6,252 nucleotides of DNA, from NCBI GenBank assembly GCA_023954795.1, contig JAGSHA010000203.1:1-6252 (forward strand), read 5' to 3'. This DNA is from Oceanospirillaceae bacterium (GTDB lineage: Bacteria; Pseudomonadota; Gammaproteobacteria; Pseudomonadales; Balneatricaceae). Positions 5,938-6,252 of the stretch are shown piece by piece. How positions within the stretch are numbered: the stretch's first letter is position 1; every line of letters begins with the position of its first letter. The notes below the pieces were generated by a model that saw only the letters and a list, made by a program, of their open reading frames with translations, was not told the DNA's origin and ran no database searches. A program made the position numbers and the translations under genes.

Positions 5938-5943
5938 ATTCTA
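5938..5943 (-). promoter_or_regulatory. Possible hemE -10 element
   Basis: The minus strand reads TAGAAT (5943-5938), five of six matches to TATAAT, 31-43 nt before the candidate ATGs. No convincing -35 is seen at 17-nt spacing. A promoter between the gltD terminator and hemE is expected, but its exact place is a guess. Confidence 0.35.
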
Positions 5944-5987
5944 CTTACTTCACAGCATAAATGCGCTGCAACTTGAGCATAGGTTTC

Positions 5988-6007
5988 TGAAGCAGATCAA
6001 CGCTTCA
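5988..6007. repeat. Inverted repeat upstream of the putative hemE promoter
   Basis: TGAAGC (5988-5993) and GCTTCA (6002-6007) form a perfect 6-bp dyad with an 8-nt spacer. It is centred about 55 nt upstream of the proposed -10 element of hemE, a position compatible with an activator site. No regulator was recognised, and a 6-bp dyad can arise by chance. Confidence 0.3.
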
Positions 6008-6027
6008 ATCAGTTGTTTGTTCGCTAT

Positions 6028-6055
6028 AAAAAAGGCCGCAGATAGCGGCCTTTTT
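6028..6055 (-). terminator. Rho-independent terminator after gltD
   Basis: A perfect 11-bp stem (6029-6039 with 6045-6055) encloses a 5-nt loop, with a GGCCGC/GCGGCC core flanked by A-tract and T-tract. On the minus strand it begins 14 nt past the gltD stop and ends in a run of six U. It is symmetric enough to work in both directions. Confidence 0.92.
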
Positions 6056-6069
6056 CAGTACAGCTCAGA

Positions 6070-6252
6070 TCAGACTTCCAGATAATCCAGAATGCCTTCT
6101 GCCGCTGTACGACCTTCAAAAATTGCGGTTACAACCAGATCAGAACCACGCACCATGTCGCCACCGGCAAACACTTTTGGATTCGTTGTCTGGAAAGCAA
6201 AATCACCCGCTTCCGGTGCTTTGACGCGACCATCTTCGTGAAGTTCGATACC
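6070..6252 (-). CDS. gltD: Glutamate synthase (NADPH) small subunit, C-terminal fragment
   Basis: The minus strand encodes the last 60 residues of a protein that continues beyond the right edge. The sequence contains VFAGGDMVRGSDLVVTA and ends in ILDYLEV, followed by TGA at 6072-6070. This matches the C-terminus of GltD, the beta subunit of glutamate synthase. The GGD segment is the second FAD-contacting motif typical of this flavoprotein family. GltD passes electrons from NADPH to the large subunit GltB, which makes glutamate from glutamine and 2-oxoglutarate. The fragment is cut only by the window edge and shows no damage. Related FAD-dependent subunits share this motif, but the YLEV end and hemE next door favour gltD. 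Confidence 0.92.
   Translation of the reverse strand, partial: GIELHEDGRVKAPEAGDFAFQTTNPKVFAGGDMVRGSDLVVTAIFEGRTAAEGILDYLEV

Overview
The window looks like core chromosome of a marine-type gammaproteobacterium, most likely near the Oceanospirillales or Pseudomonadales. This is judged from protein resemblance and gene order, not from a search. The supporting points are a PilZ protein of PA4608/MapZ type beside radA, gltD followed by hemE, a type II beta-carbonic anhydrase and a MetY-type sulfhydrylase. There are no tRNA, rRNA, CRISPR, phage, IS or integron signatures.

Layout from left to right. (1) 31-322, minus strand: a small exported protein of unknown function with its own Shine-Dalgarno site and terminator. 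(2) About 323-758: an AT-rich intergenic region with no convincing gene, holding a cluster of alternating GTTAG/CTAAC half-sites. (3) 759-1136, plus strand: a PilZ c-di-GMP-binding protein, convergent with (4) radA, 1161-2540, minus strand. (5) 2541-2697: divergent promoter region of radA and metY. (6) 2698-3972, plus strand: metY. (7) 3973-4707, minus strand: beta-carbonic anhydrase, whose stop codon directly abuts that of metY. (8) 4819-5895, minus strand: hemE, with a clear terminator behind it. (9) 6070-6252, minus strand: the last 60 codons of gltD, with a strong terminator between it and hemE.

The genes are housekeeping functions that appear to be transcribed mostly as single units: DNA recombination and repair (RadA), homocysteine synthesis (MetY), CO2/bicarbonate interconversion (Can), haem synthesis (HemE) and glutamate synthesis (GltD). 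Signalling is represented only by the PilZ protein. No new multi-gene system is visible.

The more interesting signals are small. The metY leader can form two mutually exclusive hairpins, one of which buries the ribosome binding site. Both convergent gene junctions carry perfect inverted repeats built into the coding ends. The small secreted protein is unidentified but looks like a complete, independently expressed unit. All of these come from reading the sequence by eye; no folding energy, homology search or promoter scoring was run.
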